The notes under the pieces are model-generated. The model ran no database searches and was not told the origin of the DNA. It saw only the letters and a program-made list of their open reading frames with translations. 64,000 bases of DNA, taken from Heliocybe sulcata (Eukaryota > Basidiomycota > Agaricomycetes > Gloeophyllales > Gloeophyllaceae). The stretch covers positions 2,955,697 to 3,019,696 of the forward strand of contig ML213503.1 in the NCBI GenBank assembly GCA_004369045.1, read 5' to 3'. Positions 1 to 9,727 of the stretch are shown here, one piece after another (positions within the stretch are counted from its first letter, which is position 1; every line of letters begins with the position of its first letter). Both the position numbers and the translations under genes were made by a program.

Positions 1-200
1 GCCTGGTCGTGAGCGCAGGTGTCCACCAGCGCTTCATATGTTGGTTCAGCTTGACGACTGGGACTGCAAGCTCGATGGTCCGGGCAATCGCACTGTGTAG
101 ACCAGCAGCCTGGCGTTCGAATTCCTCCTCCGTTCGAATACGTCTTGCTTTCCCGAGCGGTGCCAGCTGGCGACGTAGTTCCTCACTGAACAATGCAATA
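1..200 (-). mobile_element. 5'-truncated LINE fragment, linker before the reverse transcriptase
   Basis: On the minus strand one frame is open from about position 192 to the window edge. It reads like the stretch between the endonuclease and reverse transcriptase of fungal non-LTR retrotransposons: a charged segment, an 'AIARTIELAVP' helix, then the telltale K-R-W-W-T-P motif. Upstream (above about 200) the frame is closed and no endonuclease is visible, which fits the 5' truncation typical of LINE insertions. The reverse transcriptase itself would lie beyond the left edge. The assignment rests on family memory of the SKRWWT-type motif; the exact clade (Tad1 or other) cannot be told from 65 residues. 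Confidence 0.6.
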
Positions 201-602
201 CCTTATCAGAAGTGCCCGAATGAACACGCAGGTAAGCGCGAGTGAGGCAAGCAGAAGAGCATTAATAGAGAGTCCGAACACAGTGGCCATGAGCGGAGTC
301 TGAATTCACGTGGCACGTGGGCGGCTTCGACAGTCCTATATGTAGACGCCAATCGTCGTGGCCACTCTGCGTGATAATTCTGGGATCTGAAATGGTCTGC
401 TCTTCCCGAGACATGCCTAGGACAGCGTATACAACAAACAAGCGAAAGTACAGAAAGTATGTCCAGATATACAGTATCCAAGTACAATTCGACCAAATGC
501 GATCTTCGGATAAGTATCATACAACAACGAAGCCGCATATATCCCAGCTATATACAGGATACGAATTTATCGTCCAGCGCAAGACAAAAGTACGGAGGAA
601 AC

Positions 603-2115
603 TTAAAACCACACGCCCCGTGCAGGCTTCTCAGTCCGTGCCCAGCTATCATGATACGAAGGAGGTTGCGACCCCACCAGACTCGCAGGTTCAGAATGTT
701 CGGTAATCGTCGACACCGGCCCAGCGCCGTGTCTGGCAGTGGAGAAGTCGGACTCTGACTCGACACCGTCCTCGTGAGTGGAACGCGGGTCGGAGTAGGG
801 CGCTATGGAGGAAGCGATGGTGCCGAGCGTCGCGCGTGTGTTGGAGCGCGTGAGGCTGCCGCCGCCGCTGAGGGAAAGGAAGGGGGATACGGGAGGCATG
901 TATACGGAGCGTGCGTCCGTGGGTGAGGGGGGAGCGGAGACGGGGGTTGGTAGTGGCCTCGATGCGGTGCGTGGCTGGGAGGTGAACCGGCTGGAATAGC
1001 TCTCCGCTGTGCCGGTGGTCGGTGTAACTGGGCTGCTGTACGCAGACGCCGCAGTCGGGTACGGATCGCTTCTCAGCCAAGATGGCTGTTGCTCCCTGTT
1101 AACCCTGCGCGTGGATGGCGGTGGGCTCACGTGGATCCAGCCGTCGGTGATGAGTGGCGGGAGGGGCTTTGCGTTCGGGTGCCTCGCTATCCATCGATCG
1201 CCTGGGCCTTCCCTAGGGAAGACGGGGGTTGTGGAGTTTGTCGGGGACCTGGCGGTGTCTGCGGCTTTCTTCCTTCGTCTCCGACGGAGGTAGATGAAGA
1301 GGACGACGGCGATGGCTATTAAGAGTACGCCTAGCAGGGAAACGACCACCGCGATTATGATGATGAGCTTCCTGGAGAGGTTGCTCCCATTAGAATTGGA
1401 GTGGTGCGATCCCTGACGCGACGTTCGGGAGGAATCAGGCGAAGCCCTTGTACCATCATCATATCTGTCAATAGGTAAGTACTATTCCTTCTGAAAATGC
1501 TCAACGACACTCACGTATACTGCAAGTAGTCGAATATGACTATTGACTTGGTATTGTTATGCCCTGCCTCCAGCCGAAACGTATGCGAACCAGCCTCAAT
1601 TGACTCGTTCACATAGACCGGGAAGCTATAGACGTAATTCGCGCTCCCGTTAGCGGGGAGCTCGAAAAAGCCGACAATGTCGTTGTCTATCCAGAACTGC
1701 ATATCCGAGTTCCCCGCAGGATGGTCGGCTGTGAATGTCAGGATGCAGAAGACGTAGAGTGCGCTGCCTATTGTCCGAGGTCAGCGCTCGCGGCTTGCTG
1801 AATCTCATAAGGATGTACCTCACCGTTAAAGGGAACAGAGAGCGAGACGATGTTCGAGGTTGGAGTCGCAGAGGTGGCTGGTATGAACGTCGTATCATGC
1901 CATGTCCCCATATACGTCTGATTCGGGTCCGGATGCGCGGTGCACCCGACGCACTCCTGCCCTACATTCCACGCATCAGCAGGAGAATAAGAAACCTGCG
2001 CCCCCGTGAGCGAATCCCCATCCGTATCGTCGACCGTAACATTCGTGAGCACCCCGAGAACACGGAGACTGAGCTGTAAGAGCAAGCCGGCGAGGATCCA
2101 GCGGCGCGCGGGCAT
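603..2115 (-). CDS. Secreted-ectodomain single-pass membrane protein, basidiomycete-specific
   Basis: Three exons (2115-1824, 1767-1515, 1464-603) give 468 residues. The start is the Met opening a signal peptide (MPARRWILAGLLLQ...). The ectodomain holds several N-glycosylation sites and the family pattern ending in 'FDYLQYT', known to me from many uncharacterised agaricomycete membrane proteins. A single hydrophobic segment (LIIIIAVVVSLLGV..., about residues 217-243) is followed by a basic RRRRRKK stop-transfer run and a long Ser/Pro/Thr-rich cytoplasmic tail. Both introns (56 and 50 nt) have GT..AG ends, and the first has a clear CGCTGAC branch site. Topology suggests a plasma-membrane or wall-facing protein with a signalling or anchoring tail, but the function is unknown. 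Confidence 0.75.
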
Positions 2116-2986
2116 GGCGCATCCAAGTCGAAGATCCAGCTCGCAGTGGATGCCGCCCCCTCGGGTCAACGAGGGCAAGGAAGGAATTGGCGTGCGGCAG
2201 AATCTGCCAGTGGGAGGGACTTCTCATAGACGTCTTTATATACGCTATGGAGGTGACTTTCCCGCCATCAGAGCTTCTGGCTGAATTTCATAGCCGGGGC
2301 GTTGATGGGATTGTGGATCAACGCTGATTGAGCACCGGAGGATAATATTGCTCTGCATAGGCTTCTTGGAGGTGGAGGCTACAGAGATTGAAGGGTGGTG
2401 TACGACTCCACGTTGTATGTTTGGCTTGAGATAATGGAAGCTCGAGAGGCTGCGGTCAGTCGTAATAATCGATGATCGAAGGGATAATTGAAAGCCTCCG
2501 ACGCCTGTGAACGGATATATGATGGTTTGATCCTTGTCGTTAGGCGAGATGGCTGGCTACTGAGAAAGTGGGTCAGTGCATTACCTACTTGGGGAAGTGC
2601 TCTTCGTGATCATTAGCCGATAGATTTACAGGGAGAAGTAGCGGGTCCGCAGGACGATATTGGGGCAAGAACGTCGAACGTCCGCTGCGTGTGATTGGTT
2701 CCAATTCAGAGGCCACAGGCGAGCGAGACCACAGGATATACGAACTAGGGTTAGGGGTCCATAAGGTCTCGCATCACAAAGTCCGATCCCCCCTGCTCTA
2801 TTTACGTATGGACCACTGGGACCTCTTAAAGGCGGAGCATCATGACGTTCCGCGACGTCATGCGTGCCCATGACATGCTCGACGCGTCTCCCCTGGGTGG
2901 GCGTATAAAGCCACGTCGACTCTCTCTCGCCGGTTTCTGATCGTCTCATCACATTACAAGTAATCGATTAATCCACGACTTCGACC
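2116..2986. other. Intergenic region, divergent promoters
   Basis: This lies between the starts of two divergent genes. No open frame with family resemblance or codon structure is seen. A TATA-like element lies near its right end. Confidence 0.5.
2904..2909 (+). promoter_or_regulatory. TATA box of the LEA-like gene
   Basis: TATAAA lies 78 nt upstream of the ATG at 2987, a usual distance in fungi if the 5' leader is about 50 nt. It is the only good TATA in the region. Confidence 0.45.
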
Positions 2987-3468
2987 ATGTTCCGCAACGC
3001 CATTGCTCAGACTTCGCGCGCGCTGCACACCACGCCCGTCGCGCGGAAGACGGTGACGGAGACGGTGAAGGAGACTGCGGATAAGGTGGGCAGCTCCCTC
3101 CCGGTTAGGTGTTAGTGTTGAAATGAGTTTGTCTGCGACCTAGGTGAACAAGACGGTCGGCCAGAAACTTGCTGGCGCGATTGAGAAGGGCGAGCAGGCG
3201 ACGGCGGCCACGAAGGAGACGCTAGGTACCAACCATTCTCCTGCGCGTCGGGCTGTGCTGACTCTCGTACGAACAGGGACCAAGTCGGAGGAGGCGTCGC
3301 AGAAGGCAAGCGAGGCGTCGACGGTGGCGGGTCAAAAGGCGAATGAGGTACGATTACGGCTGTGTTTGTTATGATGTTATGATGGGTGCTCTGAGCTCAC
3401 GCTTTGGATAGACGGCCGCGAAGGCTCGGGAAGGCAAGGATGAGACGAAGGAGACGCTCTCCCGCTAG
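2987..3468 (+). CDS. Small mitochondrial LEA-like amphipathic protein
   Basis: Four exons (2987-3085, 3144-3225, 3277-3347, 3412-3468) encode 102 residues. The N-terminus (MFRNAIAQTSRALHTTPVAR) is a classic mitochondrial presequence: Arg and Ser rich, no acids, amphipathic. The rest is almost entirely Lys, Glu, Ala, Thr and Gln in short repeats such as KETADK, KETLG, KASEAS, TAAKARE and KETLSR, resembling the 11-mer style of group 3 LEA (LEA_4) proteins, which protect membranes and enzymes during drying or heat. Introns are 58, 51 and 64 nt. Matrix location and stress protection are inferred from composition; no enzyme motif is present. Confidence 0.75.
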
Positions 3469-5158
3469 GGGTGGAGCAGGACTGTGAACGAGCAGCCACG
3501 GATGAGTTGTATTCACTTATTAATGCATCAAGTAACAGTATGCCATCCCCTTCGCCACATATCCGCGTCCGGGGCCTTGCGTTTGCGAGGAATTTCGGAC
3601 ATGGCATGTATGACTGCATGACTGAGCCCGACAACCGACTATTAGATATAGTTGCGAGTCCTCGGTCTCACTGTTGCCGGTGCTGGCGATGTGTACGGCG
3701 GAGGTAAGAGCAGGGGGCTCCGGAACTAAATCCTGTCAATGGCATTGCTCTCACCTGACAAGCGTCCGCATGTGGACGCGTCGCGAAGTGAGACGGAAGA
3801 CGCGTCCGGTGATCACACTGCACAGCCACACTTTCCGGCAACTCAAGGGATCTCCGATAGGTCATCACATCGCTTGCCTCCCCCGCCCTTGGCCCCGGAC
3901 CCACACTTCAGTTATTCGACGCTGCTGGCAGACGAGATTGGGCACTACGTTTACTCAAGCTTCAAGTTCGATAAGCTGACTACATTCGAGCGACTTTGAG
4001 ATTGTGTAACAGTATTGGGCTGGCACCATGGCATGTTCGGAAAACTTCCATCGTCCGATATCCTTCGAAGTTGACGCGTCTGCCTGGTTTCTCCGGTGAA
4101 TTGGGTTCTTCTCGAATAGGCGGTTACCGGTAGAAGTCAACATGGCCGAAGGCAAAAACGGGACCGCCAGACGTTGTGGATCTCGATGTCTCATTTGCTT
4201 CCGCCTCAAATTGGCTGGTCTATCCTGTCACAGCGCGTCGCGTGTACGCCACCGGAAGACAGACTTGTCGGTGTCGCGGCGTAGAAGCTCAAGGATGTGA
4301 GGAAGCCTCGTGCAAGGGCGGGCTGCAATTGTTCTACTCTGTGGTCGCGGATAGCCTGACCTCACTCTGTACTGTTGGTAAAATGCAGTGGGGTGTCCGG
4401 CCACTCTCCATTCCCGGATACTCTGGAGTCCCAAACGTCACCCGGCTTTCTATGCTTGACTGGGTTAGATCCCTCGGCAGATAGGCGACCAGAGATGGAC
4501 TTGGATTACCGGCGGATCTCCCAGATCTGTGTCTCATCTGCTTCCGTTTTTCTCAACTGTGGCGTTCAGCGTCGACCGGAGACCGGCAAGTGGTAGACCT
4601 TTATGTCTGAAGCCATAACTGCGATATCCAAGCCGCATTTCTCTGTTTGCTACCTGTAGGCGTAGGCTGGAGAGAAGACATGTGGCACTTTCTTGAATAT
4701 AACGGACGAAGACAAGGAATATTCTTGCAGTACTTGGACCCAAATGCCTTACACGGTCGATCGACACGTCGATCGCTTCCGATGAGAAGCTGTTGAATGG
4801 CCGAACGAGATTGGCTGCCACCATCGGATCTGGTGAATCTGACCCTTCACGGCTGACAACCCTTCACCGGCCTATCCTTCCTGCGAACGTCCTCGGCCAG
4901 TTGAACGTCGCTGTCAGTTCGTTTGGCAATGGGCGCCTCCGCCGACGCGTCGAAGAAGCACGTCAGCCACGTATGACGCGCACCCGAACCCTTCCACGAC
5001 AAGACTTCCTGCGGCTGACCGATCAACGAGCCCGCCGGACACCGCAGGCCCGATGGCAACGGGCGCATAAGAACCTGTGCCCCGCACCCGTTTTCTGTGT
5101 ACCGAGCCCGCTCCGCTCGCACATCTGCACAGTCAATCTACCCTCTGCACCCGGTACA
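3469..5158. other. Intergenic region without a recognisable gene
   Basis: No frame shows family resemblance. Several medium open frames exist on both strands but none has a convincing start, splice pattern or composition. Two stretches near 4165-4195 and 4518-4550 share a short similar core and may be degenerate repeats. Confidence 0.4.
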
Positions 5159-6429
5159 ATGATGTCACCCACCTTCCCCGCGTCCTCCCCTACCCCGACC
5201 ACCCCCTCCATCTGCTTGCCACCCAGCGAGGAAACTCTAGTCCCAGCTTCGGCAAGCGGCCGCCCTCGCTCCGTCTCCCAGCCCGCCAGCGCGAGCCGCG
5301 CCTCCAACTTCCTCTCCTGCAGCGTGTCCAGCATCAAGCGGCGCCCTTCGCTGCGCCTCCTCGGCCGCGCGCGCTCGGGCTCCGACCCCACCCACCACCG
5401 CTCGAAAGAGGACACCTCAAAGGAAGGCCCCGAGCTCGAGAGCACCAAAGCCGTAAGTCCCATCCCATCCTGAAAAGCCACAGACCACTAACCCCATCCC
5501 CTCAGCGCGTGGAGAGAGCCGCCGCCAGCGCGCTCGACATCTCCGTGGACGTCGTCCGCGAAGCCCTCTTCACCGGCTCGCACCTCCTCGAGCTCGCGCC
5601 CGTCCTCGGCCTGCACGAGGCCGTCGAGACCCTCCTCGTCATCTGGGAGAACTGCCGCCAGGTCGAGCGCAACCGCGCCGCGTGCTGCCAGCTCACGCAG
5701 CGCTGCGCCGACACGCTCGCCGACGTCAAGGCCGAGATCGACGCAGCGGGCGCTGAGGTCGCGGGGGACCTCCAGTGTGCCGTGGGCAGCCTGACTCGGT
5801 GCGTATCTTTCTCGTGTGGTTGAGGGAACTTGCTTATGCTTATTGGGAATGCAGGGCGTTTGATAACGTGCGCGAGCTGCTCCAGAACCAGAACCAGCAA
5901 GGCCGGTTCAAGAGGTACCTCAAGCGCGACGAGATGACCCGCGAGATCGCGGGCTGCCACCGCGACCTCGACACCGCCATGGCGAGGTTCACGGTACGCG
6001 CCCCCCCCTCTCTCTCCCCTCCCGCTCACGCTCACACACGCTTCCCAGATATCGCTCAACATCAAGACGCACAAGAGCGTCAGGGCGCTCGCGGCGGGCG
6101 AGGAGCGGCGCCGCGCCGCGGAGCGCGAGCTCCTCCTCGCGTGCGAGGCCATGCGCTCGCTCTGCAGCTCCCCGAGCATGAGCCTCGCCTTTCCCCCGCC
6201 GCAGTACGCGGTCTCCACTTCCCCTAGCATGACCCTCCCCACCTCACCTTCCCTCCTCCCGGAGCTGTCAGCCTCCCCCTCGGCGTCGCCCATCACCAGC
6301 CCGGAGCCATTCACCCCCACGCCGGCCGGGGCCTCCTACTTCCAGGCGACGCTAGACCAGTGCTGCGACGAGGCGCCGAGGAAGGCGGCGGAGAGGTCCG
6401 ACATGGATTACGTGGCCTATCAGATCTAA
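5159..6429 (+). CDS. MLKL-like N-terminal helical-bundle domain protein
   Basis: Four exons (5159-5452, 5506-5798, 5855-5993, 6049-6429) give 367 residues. Residues 1-95 are Ser/Pro-rich and disordered. Residues about 98-280 match the fungal four-helix-bundle fold annotated as MLKL N-terminal-domain-like: a helix ending 'IWENCRQVERNRAACCQL', then 'CADTLADVKAEI', 'VRELLQNQN', 'FKRYLKRDEMTREIAGCHRDLD' and 'ISLNIKTHKSVRAL'. The tail is again Ser/Pro-rich. In animals and plants the related bundle permeabilises membranes in necroptosis-like death, and in fungi HeLo/MLKL-like domains often sit on NLRs or kinases. Here no kinase, NACHT or NB-ARC follows, so it is a stand-alone bundle. The start could also be the ATG at 5162. 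A death-related role is inference only. Confidence 0.75.
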
Positions 6430-6807
6430 AGCGAGAGAGAGACTGTTTCAGACCTTGTAGTATTAGTGTATGAGATGGACTGTTGATTTTCTTGAGTAGA
6501 GTACATGGTTTGTATTGTAGCGCATTGGAGTGTATGCTTGATCAATGAATGTATGTGTATGTGGACAATTCCTGCCTCGATACACGTGCCACCCGTCAGA
6601 CTCATTGCAAAGCAGACTGTGCCCCGTTCCTGCTCCTTACGATATGTCGATGTCCATTCATAGCTCGCTGACGCTGACCACACGCCACGTAAAAAGGTCT
6701 TCCTGATCGGACGCAATGCTCTTGTATATGGGACATGCATGGAGAAAACTCGGAAGGTATACGTGTAGTACATATATAAAAATACCATACAGCAACAGGG
6801 TCCACAG
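6430..6807. other. Convergent 3' region
   Basis: Space between two converging genes, AT-richer than its flanks. It presumably holds both 3' untranslated regions. Nothing else is seen. Confidence 0.5.
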
Positions 6808-7983
6808 CTACGCCAGCGATTTCTGGAAGTACTTCAACAGGGTATTGTACAGATCCTCGAACCTACCGCGCCGCGTGAGCCAAGGTATCACGAAAGGCGC
6901 GAAACCAAGACGGGACGCACTGTTTCTTGTTCTCAGCATTATCCAAGTCCGCGCGGGCAGCGGCAAAACCGTGGAACCTGGTCCCGACATGGCATGAGAA
7001 ACCGACCGGAAAGAAGGGGCACGGGCTTACATGGTGGTGTAGTGCTTGTGGTCGTTCTTGGCCGCGAACGGTTTCTTGGACACGATCTCGAGCATCTTGG
7101 TGTACTGCGGTGGGGAGGGGCGCCGAGAATAGGTGCAAGGGAAGATGGAAGAAAAGGCGGCGTACGTACCTCCTCCGTGGACTCGTCTTTTGAGGGGTAG
7201 AGACCCAGGGGGACGGAGAGGGTCTCGACGTCCTCGGCGGAAAGCATGCTAGAGATAGGGATTAGTATAGCTCCGGGTGTTGGCAAGGGGAGTACACATA
7301 CGCAGGGTGAACAGCAGCGACGGCATCCAAGGGCGTGTCCACAACCGACCCAGCGAGAATATTAACCTTGCCACCTTACACAACCCCACAAAAGGTCAAC
7401 TCATCGCCCCACAGGAGGCCCAACAAACAATAAAAGTTACCCCAGCAGAACCCAAACGCGCCGACCTTTTTCGCGCCGTCCGCTTTGAGCTGCCTGGCGA
7501 CGTCGAGGAGCCTGTCGACCGATTTCGGCGGGTGCGCGGCGCCGCCGGGGCCGAAGAACGCTTGGAGGCTGGCTTTTTCGTCGTCCGACTGAGGTGGGAA
7601 GCGGTCGTTTGGCCAGGGCGCGTCCGGCTCGAAAAAGTCGGGCATGACGAGCGTCGCGTTGAGCTGCTGAGCGAGGAGGTCCGCGCCTTGCTGCGTCTGC
7701 GGGTAGAACCTGCCTCTTCCATGTCAGCAAACATGCGTCTCTTGGTGTGGACGGGGGCGCACCCGAAGATGTCGTACACGGCGACGAGCGCGAGGTCGCT
7801 CTTCTCTGGACCGGTCATGTAGACCTTCTGGAAGCCGGCGTAGGGCTTGTACGTGCCGACGGGCTTGTAGTCGGACTGCACCGGGGGGATGGAGCAGCAC
7901 GCGGCGTTGTCGTTGTTGACCTGCGTCGAGGACGACATCTTGCGCTTGTGCCCGGGGACGAGGGAGCGGAGGCGCTTGAGCAT
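6808..7983 (-). CDS. Dienelactone hydrolase family protein
   Basis: Seven exons (7983-7763, 7709-7441, 7374-7302, 7248-7170, 7104-7031, 6977-6921, 6862-6808) encode 275 residues of an alpha/beta hydrolase. The catalytic triad is visible: Cys in GFCWGG, Asp in the 'PLGLYPSKDE' strand, and His in 'FHGFAAAR'. The family hydrolyses lactones such as dienelactone; fungal members (AIM2-like) are mostly uncharacterised. Introns are 53, 66, 53, 65, 53 and 58 nt. I chose the ATG at 7983 because a TATA box lies 58 nt upstream. The family's usual start is the internal Met at 7938 (MSSSTQ), so the 15 extra basic residues could be a targeting signal or leader. Confidence 0.88.
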
Positions 7984-8040
7984 TTGAGGCGCGGGCGGGG
8001 GCGGAGGACGGGCGAGGAGGGAGGAGGATCGCCAGGCTGA

Positions 8041-8046
8041 CTTTAT
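8041..8046 (-). promoter_or_regulatory. TATA box of the dienelactone hydrolase gene
   Basis: TATAAA on the minus strand, 58 nt before the ATG at 7983. Its position argues against longer models that begin near 8100. Confidence 0.45.
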
Positions 8047-8759
8047 ATGCGAGGGGATGTGCGAGACGGAAATAGCGCGCCGGGGTGCTTTGCTTAGAAA
8101 CATGTTCACGGAGAGTAGAAGGATTCGTCCAGGAATTCACAGATGAGCGTCCTCTTGAGAAAGAGGAGACGTCATTCGAAGATCTCGGGTGATGCCGAGG
8201 CTATAGGGAATCTATACAGGTCTCGTCTTAACGGTCGTAGGCGCAGAAATCAGGCCTTCAAAGCTTCACGGACTGACTCGAGGACGGATGCTACTGAACT
8301 AGAGCATCAGTTCCACGAGTACCCTCTCGTCGCAAGCAAGCACAAATCAGCACGAGTTCCTGCAGTGGGTAAGCGAGGTCGCCGGGAGTCATGACAGTGG
8401 CCCAGGATCATTATACCAGAAGCAGGAGACTAATTCTGTAGGTGATGCGTGGATGCGAGCAGGACATCGCATTGCCGAGTTGGAACTCTATCCATGGCAT
8501 GTAGCTTCGAGATTATTCATTTTGCCTAGTGCAGATCAGGAAGAGGCAGACCAAGCCGGTATCTTGGCATGAGCGCAGCCGACCTAAGGATTCCGGTTTT
8601 TTTTTTTCGGTTTTTGAGGGTGACCTTAGAGGGGCCGTATAGCAGCAGGTTCAGCCAGAGAGGACAAGACAATTTTGGTTGCAGAGTCCGGCGTCGTGTC
8701 CAGCAAGCGTCCACAAGCAAGCGTCCACCGACCGGCTCGGCCACGTGAGATCACGCCGT
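8047..8759. other. Intergenic flank left of the transposon island
   Basis: No gene is recognised. A short T-tract lies near 8597. The last four bases (CCGT, 8756-8759) are repeated right after the LTR element at 16007-16010. Confidence 0.5.
8756..8759. repeat. Target-site duplication of the LTR element, left copy
   Basis: CCGT directly precedes the TGTTGG LTR start. The same four bases follow the CA end of the 3' LTR at 16007-16010. Confidence 0.6.
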
Positions 8760-8805
8760 TGTTGGCGAATATGATTTCCTTATTCCTTTTTCAGTTATCT
8801 TACTA

Positions 8806-8836
8806 CTGTCGCGGGCCGGGTACTCGGACAGACTAC
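8806..8836 (+). repeat. Left terminal inverted repeat of the pogo element
   Basis: Begins CTGT right after the TA duplication and pairs with 13966-13996. The longest shared block is TCGGACA. Confidence 0.75.
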
Positions 8837-9727
8837 CTACTCGGACACTCTTCCTGTACATCACTCTACATCGAATATCAGACATATTTTACTACTGTGT
8901 CTAGTAGATAGATGTTAGAGGACTTCACATGCAAGATTTTGAGTTGTAACACCCATGCAAGTCGTGAGATATGGCGACCAAATTGGTGGTGTTTTCGGCA
9001 ATCCCCCCGGAATGGCCATGCGCGTCGAGCTGCTTACTCCTTGAACTCGGTCTCCTGCCCCACTGACCTATCCGTTTCCTCTGAGATTTTCGCCACTGTT
9101 TCCTGCTATACCTGGCTTGCTTAAGGCTGAGCTACCCAAACAATGGATGTGCCTGTCCTTTACAATATCGACATCTTCTTGGCCTTGGTGCAAGACCGCT
9201 TCGACATGTCCGGACAGCGCTCACGCCCGATATGTTTGCACTACAACTTCTGCATCTGATGGACTTTGGTATAGATCCTCTAGGTGCGAGTATCCACCCA
9301 TCAGCGTATTTTTAATGAATTCCCTTACGTCTACAGCTTGGCTACATCTCAAATGTGCGGTTTCCGGATGCTGGATGATGCAAAAAGCACGATTTTTGCT
9401 GTAGGACTCTGTTCGGGGATAACGGTCGATTAATGCATAGCAGGGGATGAGAGGTATGTCTGTCAGTCATCCCGGGTGTCCTCGAGCTAATATTGAGCTG
9501 CCAGGCTGCGTTGCGGCGAGGCCTGTTTTGCCTCGTGGGATGAGGGTCCGATAGGCCGTCGCTTGTCACAATGATCCATGTGTCAGCAAGTGGATCCATC
9601 CAGCACATGTCTGCTGATGGAAACAGCGCTGTTTGGCGACGGATAAATGTATGTAAACACCTGTATTGCATCACTATACAATCTCGAGAAGGTTGCTTCC
9701 TGTCCTGCTGTCAAACACACCTGCTTC

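Noticed and set aside
4160-4555. Two similar short stretches (about 4165-4195 and 4518-4550), perhaps a duplicated zinc-finger-like coding piece
   Set aside because: The similarity is short and imperfect, and neither copy sits in a supported gene.
7984-8109. N-terminal extension of the dienelactone hydrolase starting near 8109
   Set aside because: It would run through the TATA box at 8041-8046 and adds low-complexity Ser/Pro sequence not seen in the family.
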